Shown piece by piece: positions 45,295 through 53,343 of a DNA stretch of 64,000 nt (positions are counted from its first letter, which is position 1; each line of letters starts with the position of its first letter). Origin of the DNA: VRUE01 sp963704515 (lineage in GTDB: Bacteria > Actinomycetota > Thermoleophilia > Solirubrobacterales > 70-9); the NCBI GenBank assembly GCA_963704515.1, contig OY969913.1:620001-684000 (forward strand), given 5' to 3'. The notes under the pieces are model-generated. The model saw nothing but the letters and a program-made list of their open reading frames with translations. It was not told where the DNA came from and did not search any database. The position numbers and the translations under genes were made by a program.

Positions 45295-45956
45295 TTGCGC
45301 CCGGCACGGTACCAGGGACACATCCGGCGCAGCGCGCACTCGCCGCAGCGCGGTTTCGGCCGGCAGACCTCGCGCCCGTGGCGGATCAGGTTCATGTGCA
45401 ACTCGTAGGCATCCGCCGGGTCGACCACGGCCATCATCTCGTCGTGGGCGCGCTCGAACGAGGCCTTCTCCGGGAAGAGCCCGAGTCGCCCGCCGACCCG
45501 GTGGACGTGGACGTCGACCGGGATCTCGGGGATGCCCCAGGTGAACAGCAGCACGCAGGCGGCGGTTTTGCGGCCGACGCCGGGCAGCGAGTCCAGGTAG
45601 GCCATCGACTCGGCCGGCGCCGCCGTCTCGGTCCAGTCGAGGTCGGGATGCTCGCCGAGCTGCTCGAGGATCGCCTGGATCCGCGGTGCCTTCGACTTGC
45701 CCAGGCCGCCGGGCCGGATCGCCTCCTCGACCGCCGAGACCGGCGCGTCGCGCACCTCCTCCCAGGTCGGGAAGCGCTCGCGCAGGGCGGCGAAGGCCCG
45801 GTCGCGGTTGCGGTCGTTGGTGTGCTGGGAGAGCACCGTCTTGATCAGCTCGGCGATCGGCTGCCCGTGCGGCTCGCACGCCGGCTGCCCGTAGATCTCG
45901 CGCAGCCGGTCGCGGATCGTCCGTACCCGCCGCTTTTCCGGTCGCCTCCAACTCAC
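45291..45956 (-). CDS. nth: Endonuclease III-type DNA glycosylase
   Basis: HhH-GPD base-excision-repair glycosylase. The helix-hairpin-helix LDSLPGVGRKTAACVLLFTWG holds the catalytic Lys, and the catalytic Asp is in IPVDVHVHRVGGRL. The C-terminal iron-sulfur loop is CRPKPRCGECALRRMC, with spacing C-x5-C-x2-C-x5-C, one residue shorter than the usual first gap. At 221 residues it is normal. GTG start at 45956. Confidence 0.92.
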   Translation of the reverse strand: MSWRRPEKRRVRTIRDRLREIYGQPACEPHGQPIAELIKTVLSQHTNDRNRDRAFAALRERFPTWEEVRDAPVSAVEEAIRPGGLGKSKAPRIQAILEQLGEHPDLDWTETAAPAESMAYLDSLPGVGRKTAACVLLFTWGIPEIPVDVHVHRVGGRLGLFPEKASFERAHDEMMAVVDPADAYELHMNLIRHGREVCRPKPRCGECALRRMCPWYRAGRK

Positions 45957-46009
45957 CGCCGGGAAGCTATAGCGCTGCCGTTAACCGGCGAATTACAATT
46001 GGCCGTTCC

Positions 46010-46795
46010 GTGTCTCGCGCGTTCGCCCGCATCGGTCAGAAGCTGCCCCAGGGCTGGGGCGACGCGGGGCGCCAGCTGGCGATCCTCGTCCTCGTCGATG
46101 TCGCCTACGAGCTGGTCCGCGGGATCGCCGACGGGCAGCGCTCCGAGGCGATCGCCCACGGCCAGCAGGTGATCGATTTCGAGCGCTCCGCGCACACTCT
46201 CTTCGAGCCGAGCCTGCAGGCCTTCTTCCTGCCCGCCCACTGGCTGATCGACGTCGCCAACCAGCTCTACCTCAATGCCCAGTTCTCGATCGCGCTCGGC
46301 TTCCTGGTCTGGCTCTACCTCTTCCGCAACGAGTCCTATTACTTCGTGCGCAACATGTTCGTCGTCTCGATGGGCTTCGCCCTGGTCGGCTACACGCTCT
46401 TCCCGACCGCGCCGCCGCGGATGTTCCCCCAGAACGGCTTCGTCGACACGATCGTCGACTTCTCCAACGTCAACCACGACTCCTCGCTGGCGAAGATCTT
46501 CATCAACCCCTACGCCGCGGTGCCGAGCATGCACTGCGCCTTCGCGGCGATGATCGGCGTCACCGGCGTCCGCGTCTGCCGCCACTGGTGGTCGCGGGCC
46601 TGGTGGGCCGCCTGGCCGCTGCTGATCGCCTGGGTCGTGATCGTCACCGCCAACCACTACTGGGTCGACGTGGCGCTCGGCTGGTCGGTCGCCGGCGCCT
46701 CGGCCCTCGTCGCTCACCGCCTGCTCGCCCGCGCCCGGCCGCACGCCTGGGCCTGGGGCCGGCCCGCGCGCAGCCCGGCCGAGGCCGAGGCCTAG
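46010..46795 (+). CDS. PAP2-family integral membrane phosphatase/transferase
   Basis: 261 residues, about six helices. The three PAP2/IPC-synthase-like motifs are TAPPRMFPQNGFVDT, AAVPSMHCAFAAMIGV (catalytic His) and ANHYWVDVALGWSVAG (second His). It resembles the Aur1/inositol-phosphotransferase branch of the family. Next come the CDP-alcohol phosphatidyltransferase and ino1, so a role in inositol phospholipid synthesis, for example removing phosphate from phosphatidylinositol phosphate, is possible but inferred. GTG start at 46010. Confidence 0.87.
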   Translation: MSRAFARIGQKLPQGWGDAGRQLAILVLVDVAYELVRGIADGQRSEAIAHGQQVIDFERSAHTLFEPSLQAFFLPAHWLIDVANQLYLNAQFSIALGFLVWLYLFRNESYYFVRNMFVVSMGFALVGYTLFPTAPPRMFPQNGFVDTIVDFSNVNHDSSLAKIFINPYAAVPSMHCAFAAMIGVTGVRVCRHWWSRAWWAAWPLLIAWVVIVTANHYWVDVALGWSVAGASALVAHRLLARARPHAWAWGRPARSPAEAEA

Positions 46796-46822
46796 CCGCG
46801 GCGCGCGTTAGGCTCAGGCCCG

Positions 46823-47491
46823 ATGGATTCACCTGCCCCCCCGCGGGCGCCCGGCGGCAGCCGCCGCAACGGTCGTCAGGCCCGCAACGGACAGGAGCTG
46901 CGCGCCTACGCCCGCGAGCGCCTGATCGAGTCGCGGCTGACGCCCAACGCGATCTCAGTCGCCGGCCTGATCGGCAACCTGATCGCCGCCGTCCTCGTCA
47001 CCCAGCGCCTCTTCTTCCTCGCCGGGGTCGCCTTCGTGCTCGGCTCGGTGATGGACACGCTCGACGGGCGCTACTCGCGCATGTCGGGCAAGGGGACGCT
47101 GTTCGGCGCCTTCCTCGACTCGACCCTCGACCGGATCGAGGAGGGGGTCGTGCTCGCCGCGGTCGCCGGCTACTTCGCCGCGACAGGCCAGGACTTCGCC
47201 GCTGCGATGTGCGTGGTTGCGGTGCTCGGCTCGCTGATGGTCTCCTACACGCGCGCCCGCGCCGAGGCGCTGGGGGTGGAATGCAAGGTCGGCTTGGCTA
47301 CCCGCCCGGTCAGGGTGGTGATACTTTCGATTGGCCTGATCTTCGCCAAGGGCGCCGGGCTCGGCGATTTCGAGCTGCTGGCCCCGGCGGTCTACGTGAT
47401 CGCGGCGCTGACCATCGTCACCACGATCCAGCGCGTATGGCATGTCCGAAACCAGCTCTCCAGCGACTCAGCCCCCCCACCAGACCTGTAA
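46823..47491 (+). CDS. CDP-alcohol phosphatidyltransferase, probable PI-phosphate synthase
   Basis: 222 residues with several transmembrane helices. The motif DTLDGRYSRMSGKGTLFGAFLDSTLDR matches the D-x2-D-G-x2-A-R...G-x3-D-x3-D active site, with Ser replacing Ala. The CDP-diacylglycerol site is therefore intact. The next gene makes inositol 3-phosphate, so phosphatidylinositol phosphate synthase is the best guess; phosphatidylglycerophosphate synthase is the alternative. A 27-bp gap follows the PAP2 gene. Confidence 0.87.
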   Translation: MDSPAPPRAPGGSRRNGRQARNGQELRAYARERLIESRLTPNAISVAGLIGNLIAAVLVTQRLFFLAGVAFVLGSVMDTLDGRYSRMSGKGTLFGAFLDSTLDRIEEGVVLAAVAGYFAATGQDFAAAMCVVAVLGSLMVSYTRARAEALGVECKVGLATRPVRVVILSIGLIFAKGAGLGDFELLAPAVYVIAALTIVTTIQRVWHVRNQLSSDSAPPPDL

Positions 47492-47552
47492 CCAGCCGCG
47501 CGCCCGGGCGTAACTTGCCACCTAGCCCGATCGAGGAAGGACTTCGAATTAC

Positions 47553-48713
47553 ATGAGTGAGACCAACGGAGCAAACGGCAGCGGCAACGGCGCCGCCCGC
47601 ACGGACGAGAGGGTCCGCGTCGCGATCGTCGGCGTCGGCAACTGCGCCAACTCCTTCATCCAGGGCGTCCAGTACTACAAGGACGCCGACCCGGCCGACG
47701 AAGTGCCGGGCCTGATGCACGTCGACCTCGGCGGCTACCACGTCCGCGACGTCGAGTTCGTCGCCGCCTTCGACATCGACGCCGAGAAGGTCGGCAAGGA
47801 CCTCTCCGAGGCGATCTGGTCGGGTCAGAACGACACGATCAAGTTCGCCGACGTGCCGGAGCTCGGCGTCAAGGTCGAGCGCGGCATGACCCACGACGGC
47901 CTCGGCAAGTACCTCAAGCAGAAGATCACCAAGGCGCCGGGAGAGACCGCCGACATCGTCGGCATCCTCAAGGAGACCCGCGCGGACGTGCTCGTCTGCT
48001 ACCTGCCGGTCGGCTCCGAGCAGGCGACCAAGTGGTACGTCGAGCAGGCGCTCAAGGCCGGCGTCGGCTTCGTCAACTGCCTGCCGGTCTTCATCGCTCG
48101 CGAGGACTACTGGGACCGGCGCTTCGAGGAGGCCGGCCTGCCGATCATCGGCGACGACATCAAGTCCCAGGTCGGGGCGACGATCGTCCACCGCTCGCTG
48201 GCGCGGCTCTTCCACGACCGCGGCGTGCGCATGGAGCGCACCTCGCAGCTCAACGTCGGCGGCAACATGGACTTCTTCAACATGCTCGAGCGCGAGCGGC
48301 TCGACTCGAAGAAGATCTCGAAGACCAACGCGGTCACCTCGATCATGGGCCACGAGCTGCCCGAGGAGGACGTCCACGTCGGGCCGTCGGACTACGTCGC
48401 CTGGCTGACCGACCGCAAGTGGGCGCACATCCGGCTCGAGGGCAAGGCCTTCGGCGACGTGCCGCTCAACGTCGAGCTGAAGCTCGAGGTCTGGGACTCC
48501 CCCAACTCGGCGGGCGTCGTGATCGACGCCGTGCGGATCGTCAAGCTGGCGCTCAACAACGGCATCGCCGGTCAGCTCGACGGGCCCTCCAGCTACCTGA
48601 TGAAGTCCCCGCACTCGCAGCGCCCCGACGACGAGGCGCGCGAGCAGACCGAGGAGTTCATCGCCGCCAACGCCCGGGCCAAGACGCAGACGCAGGTTGT
48701 TGCCGGCTCCTGA
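47553..48713 (+). CDS. ino1: Inositol-3-phosphate synthase
   Basis: NAD-dependent isomerase of glucose 6-phosphate to 1L-myo-inositol 1(3)-phosphate. Landmarks of the actinobacterial type: RVAIVGVGNCANSFIQGVQYY (NAD site), DIVGILKETRADVLVCYLPVGSEQATKWYVEQAL, GDDIKSQVGATIVHRSLARLF, QLNVGGNMDFFNMLE, and LEVWDSPNSAGVVIDAVRIVKLALNNG. At 386 residues it is normal. It starts at ATG 47553, 61 bp after the phosphatidyltransferase gene. Confidence 0.95.
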   Translation: MSETNGANGSGNGAARTDERVRVAIVGVGNCANSFIQGVQYYKDADPADEVPGLMHVDLGGYHVRDVEFVAAFDIDAEKVGKDLSEAIWSGQNDTIKFADVPELGVKVERGMTHDGLGKYLKQKITKAPGETADIVGILKETRADVLVCYLPVGSEQATKWYVEQALKAGVGFVNCLPVFIAREDYWDRRFEEAGLPIIGDDIKSQVGATIVHRSLARLFHDRGVRMERTSQLNVGGNMDFFNMLERERLDSKKISKTNAVTSIMGHELPEEDVHVGPSDYVAWLTDRKWAHIRLEGKAFGDVPLNVELKLEVWDSPNSAGVVIDAVRIVKLALNNGIAGQLDGPSSYLMKSPHSQRPDDEAREQTEEFIAANARAKTQTQVVAGS

Positions 48714-49980
48714 GCGCCTCTCGATAGTCCAGGTAACGCCCTACCGGCGTACGACTCGCAACGCCGTCAACGAGTTCGTCGAGCGCGTCTCAGACGAGCT
48801 CGAGCGGCGCGGGCACGACGTGCGCGTCGCCGGGATCGGCGACCAGGTCAAAAAGGTGCTGCGCTCCGTCCGTCCGGACGTCGTCCACGTCCACGAGCCC
48901 TTTGCGCCGCGCGTCTCCTCCAATGCGCTGCGCCACTCCTCCTCGCTCAACGTCGCCACCTTCCACGCGCCGCAGGAGCGCGTGCTCTCCACCCAGGTGG
49001 CGCGGCCGCTGGTCGAGGTCTTCTTTGGCCGGCTCGACGCGCGCACGGTGACCAGCGAGGAGACCGGGCGGTTGCTGGAGCGCTACTTCCCGGCCTCCTA
49101 CGAGCTGGTCGAGCCGGGGGGCGAGGGGCGCGACTGGGCCGCCGTCGCCGCCGAGCTGGAGGCGATCTATCTGCGGCTCGCGGCGCGCCGCCACGACCCC
49201 GCCGGCGACCCGGAGGTGCGGCGGCGGATCGCCCGGCGGCCGCTGGTCGAGATCGACCTGCACATGCACACCGACCACTCGCCCGATTGTGCGACGCCGG
49301 TCGAGGTGCTGCTCGAGACGGCCCGTGACCGCGGCCTCGGGGCGATCGCGATCACCGACCACAACGAGGTCTCGGGCGCGCTGGAGGCGCGGCGGATCGC
49401 CGAGGGGATGGACGACCTGACGGTGATCGTCGGCGAGGAGGTGAAGACCGCCGAGCAGGGCGAGGTGATCGGCCTCTTCCTAGAGGAGAAGATCCCGCGC
49501 GGGATGACGATGGCCGAGACGATCGCCGCGATTCGCGCCCAGGGCGGCCTGGTCTACGTTCCGCACCCCTTCGACCGCTTCCACTCGGTGCCCGATTACG
49601 AGCACCTGCTGGACATCGTCGAGGAGATCGACGTGCTCGAGGTCTTCAACCCGCGGGTGGCGTTGACCGCCTTCAACGAGGAGGCCGAGCGCTTCGCCGG
49701 CAAGTACCGGATCGTGCCGGGGGCGGGCTCCGACAGCCACGTCGCGCAAGGCCTGGGCAGCGTGAGGATCCGGGTCCACGACTTCGAGGGGCCGGCCGAG
49801 TTCCTCGAGGCGATGCGCGACGCCGACATAACCCGCAAGCACAAGAACCTCGTCTACGTGCAGGCGCTGAAGCTGCTGCAGACGACGGGCCGGCCGAAGG
49901 CGCCGAAGCGCAGCGTGCCGAACGCGAAGCCGGTGCGGGGCGGGCGGCCGCGGAAGCGTCGCTCGGCGAGCAAGAGCTGA
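48697..49980 (+). CDS. Partial GT4-like N-domain fused to PHP phosphoesterase
   Basis: 427 residues. Residues 1-165 resemble the N-terminal Rossmann half of a GT4 glycosyltransferase (LSIVQVTPY, VERVSDELERRGHDVRVAG, PDVVHVHEPFAPR), but the C-terminal, sugar-nucleotide-binding half is missing. In its place is a PHP metallophosphoesterase domain (about 180-390) with EIDLHMHTDHSPD, AITDHNEVSGALEA, VPHPFDRF and GAGSDSHVA, the full metal-ligand set. The C-terminus is Lys/Arg-rich. It starts at TTG 48697, overlapping the ino1 stop by 17 bases. The substrate is unknown; an inositol-linked phosphate is a guess from context. Confidence 0.85.
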   Translation: MLPAPERLSIVQVTPYRRTTRNAVNEFVERVSDELERRGHDVRVAGIGDQVKKVLRSVRPDVVHVHEPFAPRVSSNALRHSSSLNVATFHAPQERVLSTQVARPLVEVFFGRLDARTVTSEETGRLLERYFPASYELVEPGGEGRDWAAVAAELEAIYLRLAARRHDPAGDPEVRRRIARRPLVEIDLHMHTDHSPDCATPVEVLLETARDRGLGAIAITDHNEVSGALEARRIAEGMDDLTVIVGEEVKTAEQGEVIGLFLEEKIPRGMTMAETIAAIRAQGGLVYVPHPFDRFHSVPDYEHLLDIVEEIDVLEVFNPRVALTAFNEEAERFAGKYRIVPGAGSDSHVAQGLGSVRIRVHDFEGPAEFLEAMRDADITRKHKNLVYVQALKLLQTTGRPKAPKRSVPNAKPVRGGRPRKRRSASKS

Positions 49981-50642
49981 TGCAGGCGCGGCGCGCGAGA
50001 GGAGCCGAGGCCGCCTCGTCAAAGAGAGCGCCCAGCGTGCCGAAGACCGACGACGAGATCAGGGAGAAGTACCTCGAGCGAGCGATCCGCGAGCTCAATC
50101 AGCTGAGCCACGAGCTGCAGGCCTGCCCGCACTGCCCACGCGGCAAGCTGATGCCGGTGCTCGGCTCCGGCCACCCGCAGGCCGACGTCTTCATGCTCAA
50201 GCACGCGCCCGCCGCGGCGGAGATCGAAGAGGGCGTCGCCTTCTACGGTCGCGCCGGCAACGCCCTGATGAAGAGCTTCAAGCGGCTCGGGATCGACCCG
50301 ATCGTCGTCTACGGGACGCTCTGCGTGAAGTGCCCGATTGCGGAGCCCGACCTCGCCGCCGAGCCCTGCCTGCACCGCGTCGTCGAAGAGATCGCGATCG
50401 TCCAGCCGAAGATCCTCGTCGTCATGGGCGAGCCGGCGCTGCGCGTCCTCAACGGCCTCCAGGTTCCGCTCTCGCGCCAGATCGAGCAGCGCGAGGGCGA
50501 GGTCCAGGCCTTCACGCCCACGGTCGACGCCCTCTACACGCCGGACATCGACGAATGCCTCGACGAAGAGGGAGCCAAGGCGCGGTTCTGGCGAGCGTTC
50601 AAGACGCTCGGCACCTGGTACGAGGACCTCCCGCCGTACTGA
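49980..50642 (+). CDS. Uracil-DNA glycosylase superfamily protein, divergent
   Basis: 220 residues. The cysteine pairs CPHC and CVKC plus a further Cys resemble the iron-sulfur ligands of family 4/5 UDGs, and VAFYGRAGNALMKSFKRLGID matches the uracil-pocket helix. However, the usual GEAPG motif reads KHAPAAAE and no HPS-type catalytic loop is found near the C-terminus (TPTVDALYTPDI instead). It may therefore be inactive on uracil or act on another substrate. It is coupled to the GT/PHP gene (TGATG overlap). Confidence 0.72.
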   Translation: MQARRARGAEAASSKRAPSVPKTDDEIREKYLERAIRELNQLSHELQACPHCPRGKLMPVLGSGHPQADVFMLKHAPAAAEIEEGVAFYGRAGNALMKSFKRLGIDPIVVYGTLCVKCPIAEPDLAAEPCLHRVVEEIAIVQPKILVVMGEPALRVLNGLQVPLSRQIEQREGEVQAFTPTVDALYTPDIDECLDEEGAKARFWRAFKTLGTWYEDLPPY

Positions 50643-50655
50643 GCGGGGTGGCTGG

Positions 50656-50683
50656 GGAGGGGCGAGGGTGCCCCCGTCCCTCC
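50656..50683. terminator. Bidirectional terminator hairpin
   Basis: GGAGGGGCGAGGG (50656-50668) pairs imperfectly with CCCCCGTCCCTCC (50671-50683) between the convergent UDG-like and LLM genes. Confidence 0.5.
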
Positions 50684-51459
50684 TACGGGGCCGCTGCGGC
50701 GGCGACGTTCTGCATCGCCTCGGCGGTGGCGGAAGCTAGGCCGCGAACCACGATGGTGTCGAGAGCTACGTAGGCGGCCAGCTCCTTTTGCGCAGCTTCC
50801 CGATTCGCAGCGGCTACGCCAACGGTGCCCTCGGGCTCTTCGAGGCGGGTGAAGTGGTTGCGGTAGCCGTCGTGGAGGTCGCGGTAGAAGGACTCCTCCT
50901 TGGCGAGGCGAGCGGCGGCGTCGGGACCGACGGCGGTGCGGACGTAGCCGAAGACCGGGGGCGTATCGCGGCCTGCCTCGCTGGCGCCGGCTTCGACCTG
51001 GGTGCGGGCGCCGGCGGCGAACTCGGGGGTCATCCAGTTGAAGAAGGCGCCGTCGTAGGCGGAGCCGGCGAGGGCGCACATCTTGGGCCCCATCGCGGCG
51101 AGGACAAGGCGCGCGCCGGGCAGGCGCTCGCGCAGCTCGGGCAGCGCCTCGCGCATCCGGGTCAGGGGCTTCTCGGCAAAGCCGGCGCCGACTCCCAGCC
51201 AGAGGCGCGCCGGGTCGAGGCCGAGTCGCTCGATGTCGGCGGCGATCGTCGCCGGCGGCGTGCGGTCGAGCGCGATCACGGCGACGCCCAGGTCGACGCC
51301 CGGCGCCGCAGTGCCGAACTCGACCAGCGTCTCGAGGCCTTTTGCGCCCGGATGGTCGTTCGACCAGATCGAGTCGTAGCCCAGCTCCGCGCAGCGCTCG
51401 GCCAGCGGTCGCGCCACCTCCGGATCGAGCCCGGCGGCGACGCCGAAGCCGCGGCTCAC
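50683..51459 (-). CDS. LLM-class (F420-dependent-type) oxidoreductase
   Basis: 258 residues with a luciferase-like (beta/alpha)8 barrel: PEVARPLAERCAELGYDSIWSNDHPG at the start, PARLWLGVGAGFAEKPLTRMREALPELRERL, LAAMGPKMCALAGSAYDGAFFNWMTPE, and a helical C-terminus. The cofactor (F420 or FMN) and substrate cannot be told from the sequence. It starts at GTG 51459 and overlaps the methyltransferase stop by four bases. Confidence 0.85.
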   Translation of the reverse strand: MSRGFGVAAGLDPEVARPLAERCAELGYDSIWSNDHPGAKGLETLVEFGTAAPGVDLGVAVIALDRTPPATIAADIERLGLDPARLWLGVGAGFAEKPLTRMREALPELRERLPGARLVLAAMGPKMCALAGSAYDGAFFNWMTPEFAAGARTQVEAGASEAGRDTPPVFGYVRTAVGPDAAARLAKEESFYRDLHDGYRNHFTRLEEPEGTVGVAAANREAAQKELAAYVALDTIVVRGLASATAEAMQNVAAAAAP

Positions 51460-52805
51460 GCGGATTTCTCCAGCAGCGCCACGCACTCGATGTGCGGGGT
51501 CTGGGGGAACATGTCGACCGGCTTCACGCGGCGCAGGGTATAGCCCGCCTCGACCATCTGGGCGGCGTTGGGGGCGAGCGTGGTCGGGTTGCAGGAGACG
51601 TAGACGATTCGCTTCGCCTCGCACTCGAGCACCCGGCGGACGATCTTCTGCGAGAGGCCGGCGCGGGGCGGGTCGATCACCACCACGTCGGGTTTGCCGG
51701 CCTTCTCGATCAGCGGGCGCACGCCGGTGCGGGCGCTGCCCGCGATGAAGTGGGCGTTCTCGATTCGGTTGGCGGCGGCGTTGCGCTCGGCGTCGGCGAT
51801 CGCCTCGGGGACGATCTCGACCCCCCAGACCTCGCCGGCCCGCTTGGCCATCGTCAGCCCGATCGTGCCGATCCCGCAGTAGAGGTCGAAGACCCGCTCA
51901 CTCCCGCTCAGCCCGGCGTACTCAGTGGCGACCGAGTAGAGGCGCTCGGCCATCTCGGTGTTGGTCTGGAAGAAGGCGCTGTGCGACATCTCCAGCTTCA
52001 GGCCGAAGAGCTCCTCGCGCAGGCGCTCCTCGCCGAGCGCGCCGGTGGGGCCGTCGGTGCCGCCGGAGTCCCCCTCGATCGCGGTGTGCAGGTCGACGGG
52101 CGGTTTGGGGAAGCGGGCGGCGGAGGTGACCAGGCGGGTCTGGATCTGCCCGGTGCGCCAGCCCTCGCGGACGACCAGGTTGCGCAGCACGCCGCGCCGC
52201 GCCCGCGCGTCATAGGAGGGGACCGACTCGCGCCGCACCCACTCGCGGACGGCGTTGCGCGCGGCGTTGCCGCGCTCGGAGGCCAGGTGGCAGTCCTCGA
52301 CGTCGACCACCAGGTCCCAGCGGCCGCGCGCGTGGAAGCCGAGGATCGACTCTCCGTCGCGCTCGCCGAAGGAGTACTCGAGCTTGTTGCGGTAGCGCCA
52401 GCGCTCCAACGCCGGCTCGATCTCCTCCAGCTCGAAGCCGTCGAGGCCCCCGATCCGGCGCAGCGCCTCGTCGACCTGTTGACGCTTCTGAGTCAGCTGG
52501 CTCTCGTAGGCGAGGCCCTGCCAGGGCGCTCCCGGGCAGGGCTCCCCTTCGTGCACGCAGACGTCGGCGATCCGCTCGGCGCCCGGTTGCAGCAGTTCGA
52601 CCGTGCGCGCCTCGGCGAAGCGCTTCTTCGCTTTGGTGATCTCGGCCCGGACCCGGTCGCCGGGCAGGGCGCCGGCGACGAAGACGACAAGCCCCTCGCT
52701 GCGCGCCACGCCACGCCCTCCCTGGGCGAGCGATTCGATCTCGACCTCGAGCTGCTCGCCCCGGCGCGGGCGCGATGCCGGCCCGGCGCCGGTGGCGTGC
52801 TCCAT
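51456..52805 (-). CDS. TrmA/RlmD-family RNA (uracil-5-)-methyltransferase
   Basis: 449 residues: N-terminal TRAM domain (EVEIESLAQGGRGVARSEGLVVFVAGALPGDRVRAEI), SAM motif RVFDLYCGIGTIGLTMAK, VVVIDPPRAGLSQK, and catalytic VYVSCNPTTLAPN with the nucleophile Cys. The iron-sulfur cluster of RumA-type enzymes is only partly kept: CVHEGEPCPGAPW has two of the expected closely spaced cysteines, plus DCHLAS later. It probably methylates 23S rRNA or tRNA; the exact site is unknown. Confidence 0.9.
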   Translation of the reverse strand: MEHATGAGPASRPRRGEQLEVEIESLAQGGRGVARSEGLVVFVAGALPGDRVRAEITKAKKRFAEARTVELLQPGAERIADVCVHEGEPCPGAPWQGLAYESQLTQKRQQVDEALRRIGGLDGFELEEIEPALERWRYRNKLEYSFGERDGESILGFHARGRWDLVVDVEDCHLASERGNAARNAVREWVRRESVPSYDARARRGVLRNLVVREGWRTGQIQTRLVTSAARFPKPPVDLHTAIEGDSGGTDGPTGALGEERLREELFGLKLEMSHSAFFQTNTEMAERLYSVATEYAGLSGSERVFDLYCGIGTIGLTMAKRAGEVWGVEIVPEAIADAERNAAANRIENAHFIAGSARTGVRPLIEKAGKPDVVVIDPPRAGLSQKIVRRVLECEAKRIVYVSCNPTTLAPNAAQMVEAGYTLRRVKPVDMFPQTPHIECVALLEKSA

Positions 52806-53258
52806 CTAGCTGAGTTTCTTGCGGGCGCTCCGCGCCGCCTGGGTCGCCTGTTTGCGCACCGGCTCGGCCCGGCCGCCGACCTCGCGGCGCGCCTGCTTGA
52901 TCAGCCGTTCGAGTTCCTTGAGCAGCGAGTCGGTCTGACGGCGGCCCTTCTTGACCAGGTCGGAGAGCATTTTCTCGGCGTCGCCGCGGGTCATGCGGCC
53001 GCGTTTGACCGCATCGTCGACAACCTCCTGCAGCCGGTCGCGGCTCACGGTGACGTTGCGTTCGAGGCTCTCGCGGAACTGCTCGACGCTCTTGTCGAGG
53101 CCGGTCACCGAGCCGCCGCGCGCGGCCGGTTTCCTTTTCGGCGCTTTCGCTTTGGCTTTGCTCTGTTTCGGAGCTTTCTTGGCGGCGGCTTTTTTCGGAG
53201 CTTTTTTCGCTTTCGGTTTTTTCGTCGCTTTGCCGGTGGACTGTTTTTTCGCCGCCAT
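52806..53258 (-). CDS. Lys-rich histone-H1-like / phasin-like protein
   Basis: 150 residues. The N-terminal 50 are Lys/Ala/Pro-rich (KATKKPKAKKAPKKAAAKKA), like the tail of histone H1 or actinobacterial nucleoid proteins. The rest is amphipathic helix (EQFRESLERNVTVSRDRLQEVVDDAVKRGRM...DSLLKELERLIKQARREV) resembling phasin or coiled-coil proteins. DNA binding by the tail is likely; a polyester-granule role is the alternative. Directly adjacent to the methyltransferase gene. Confidence 0.8.
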   Translation of the reverse strand: MAAKKQSTGKATKKPKAKKAPKKAAAKKAPKQSKAKAKAPKRKPAARGGSVTGLDKSVEQFRESLERNVTVSRDRLQEVVDDAVKRGRMTRGDAEKMLSDLVKKGRRQTDSLLKELERLIKQARREVGGRAEPVRKQATQAARSARKKLS

Positions 53259-53343
53259 GTGCGTGTGCCTCCTGGGTCGTTTGCGCCGGGCCTACGGTGC
53301 TTGGTGACGGGACTTCACGTCTGACTATCTCATTCCTGCTCGG

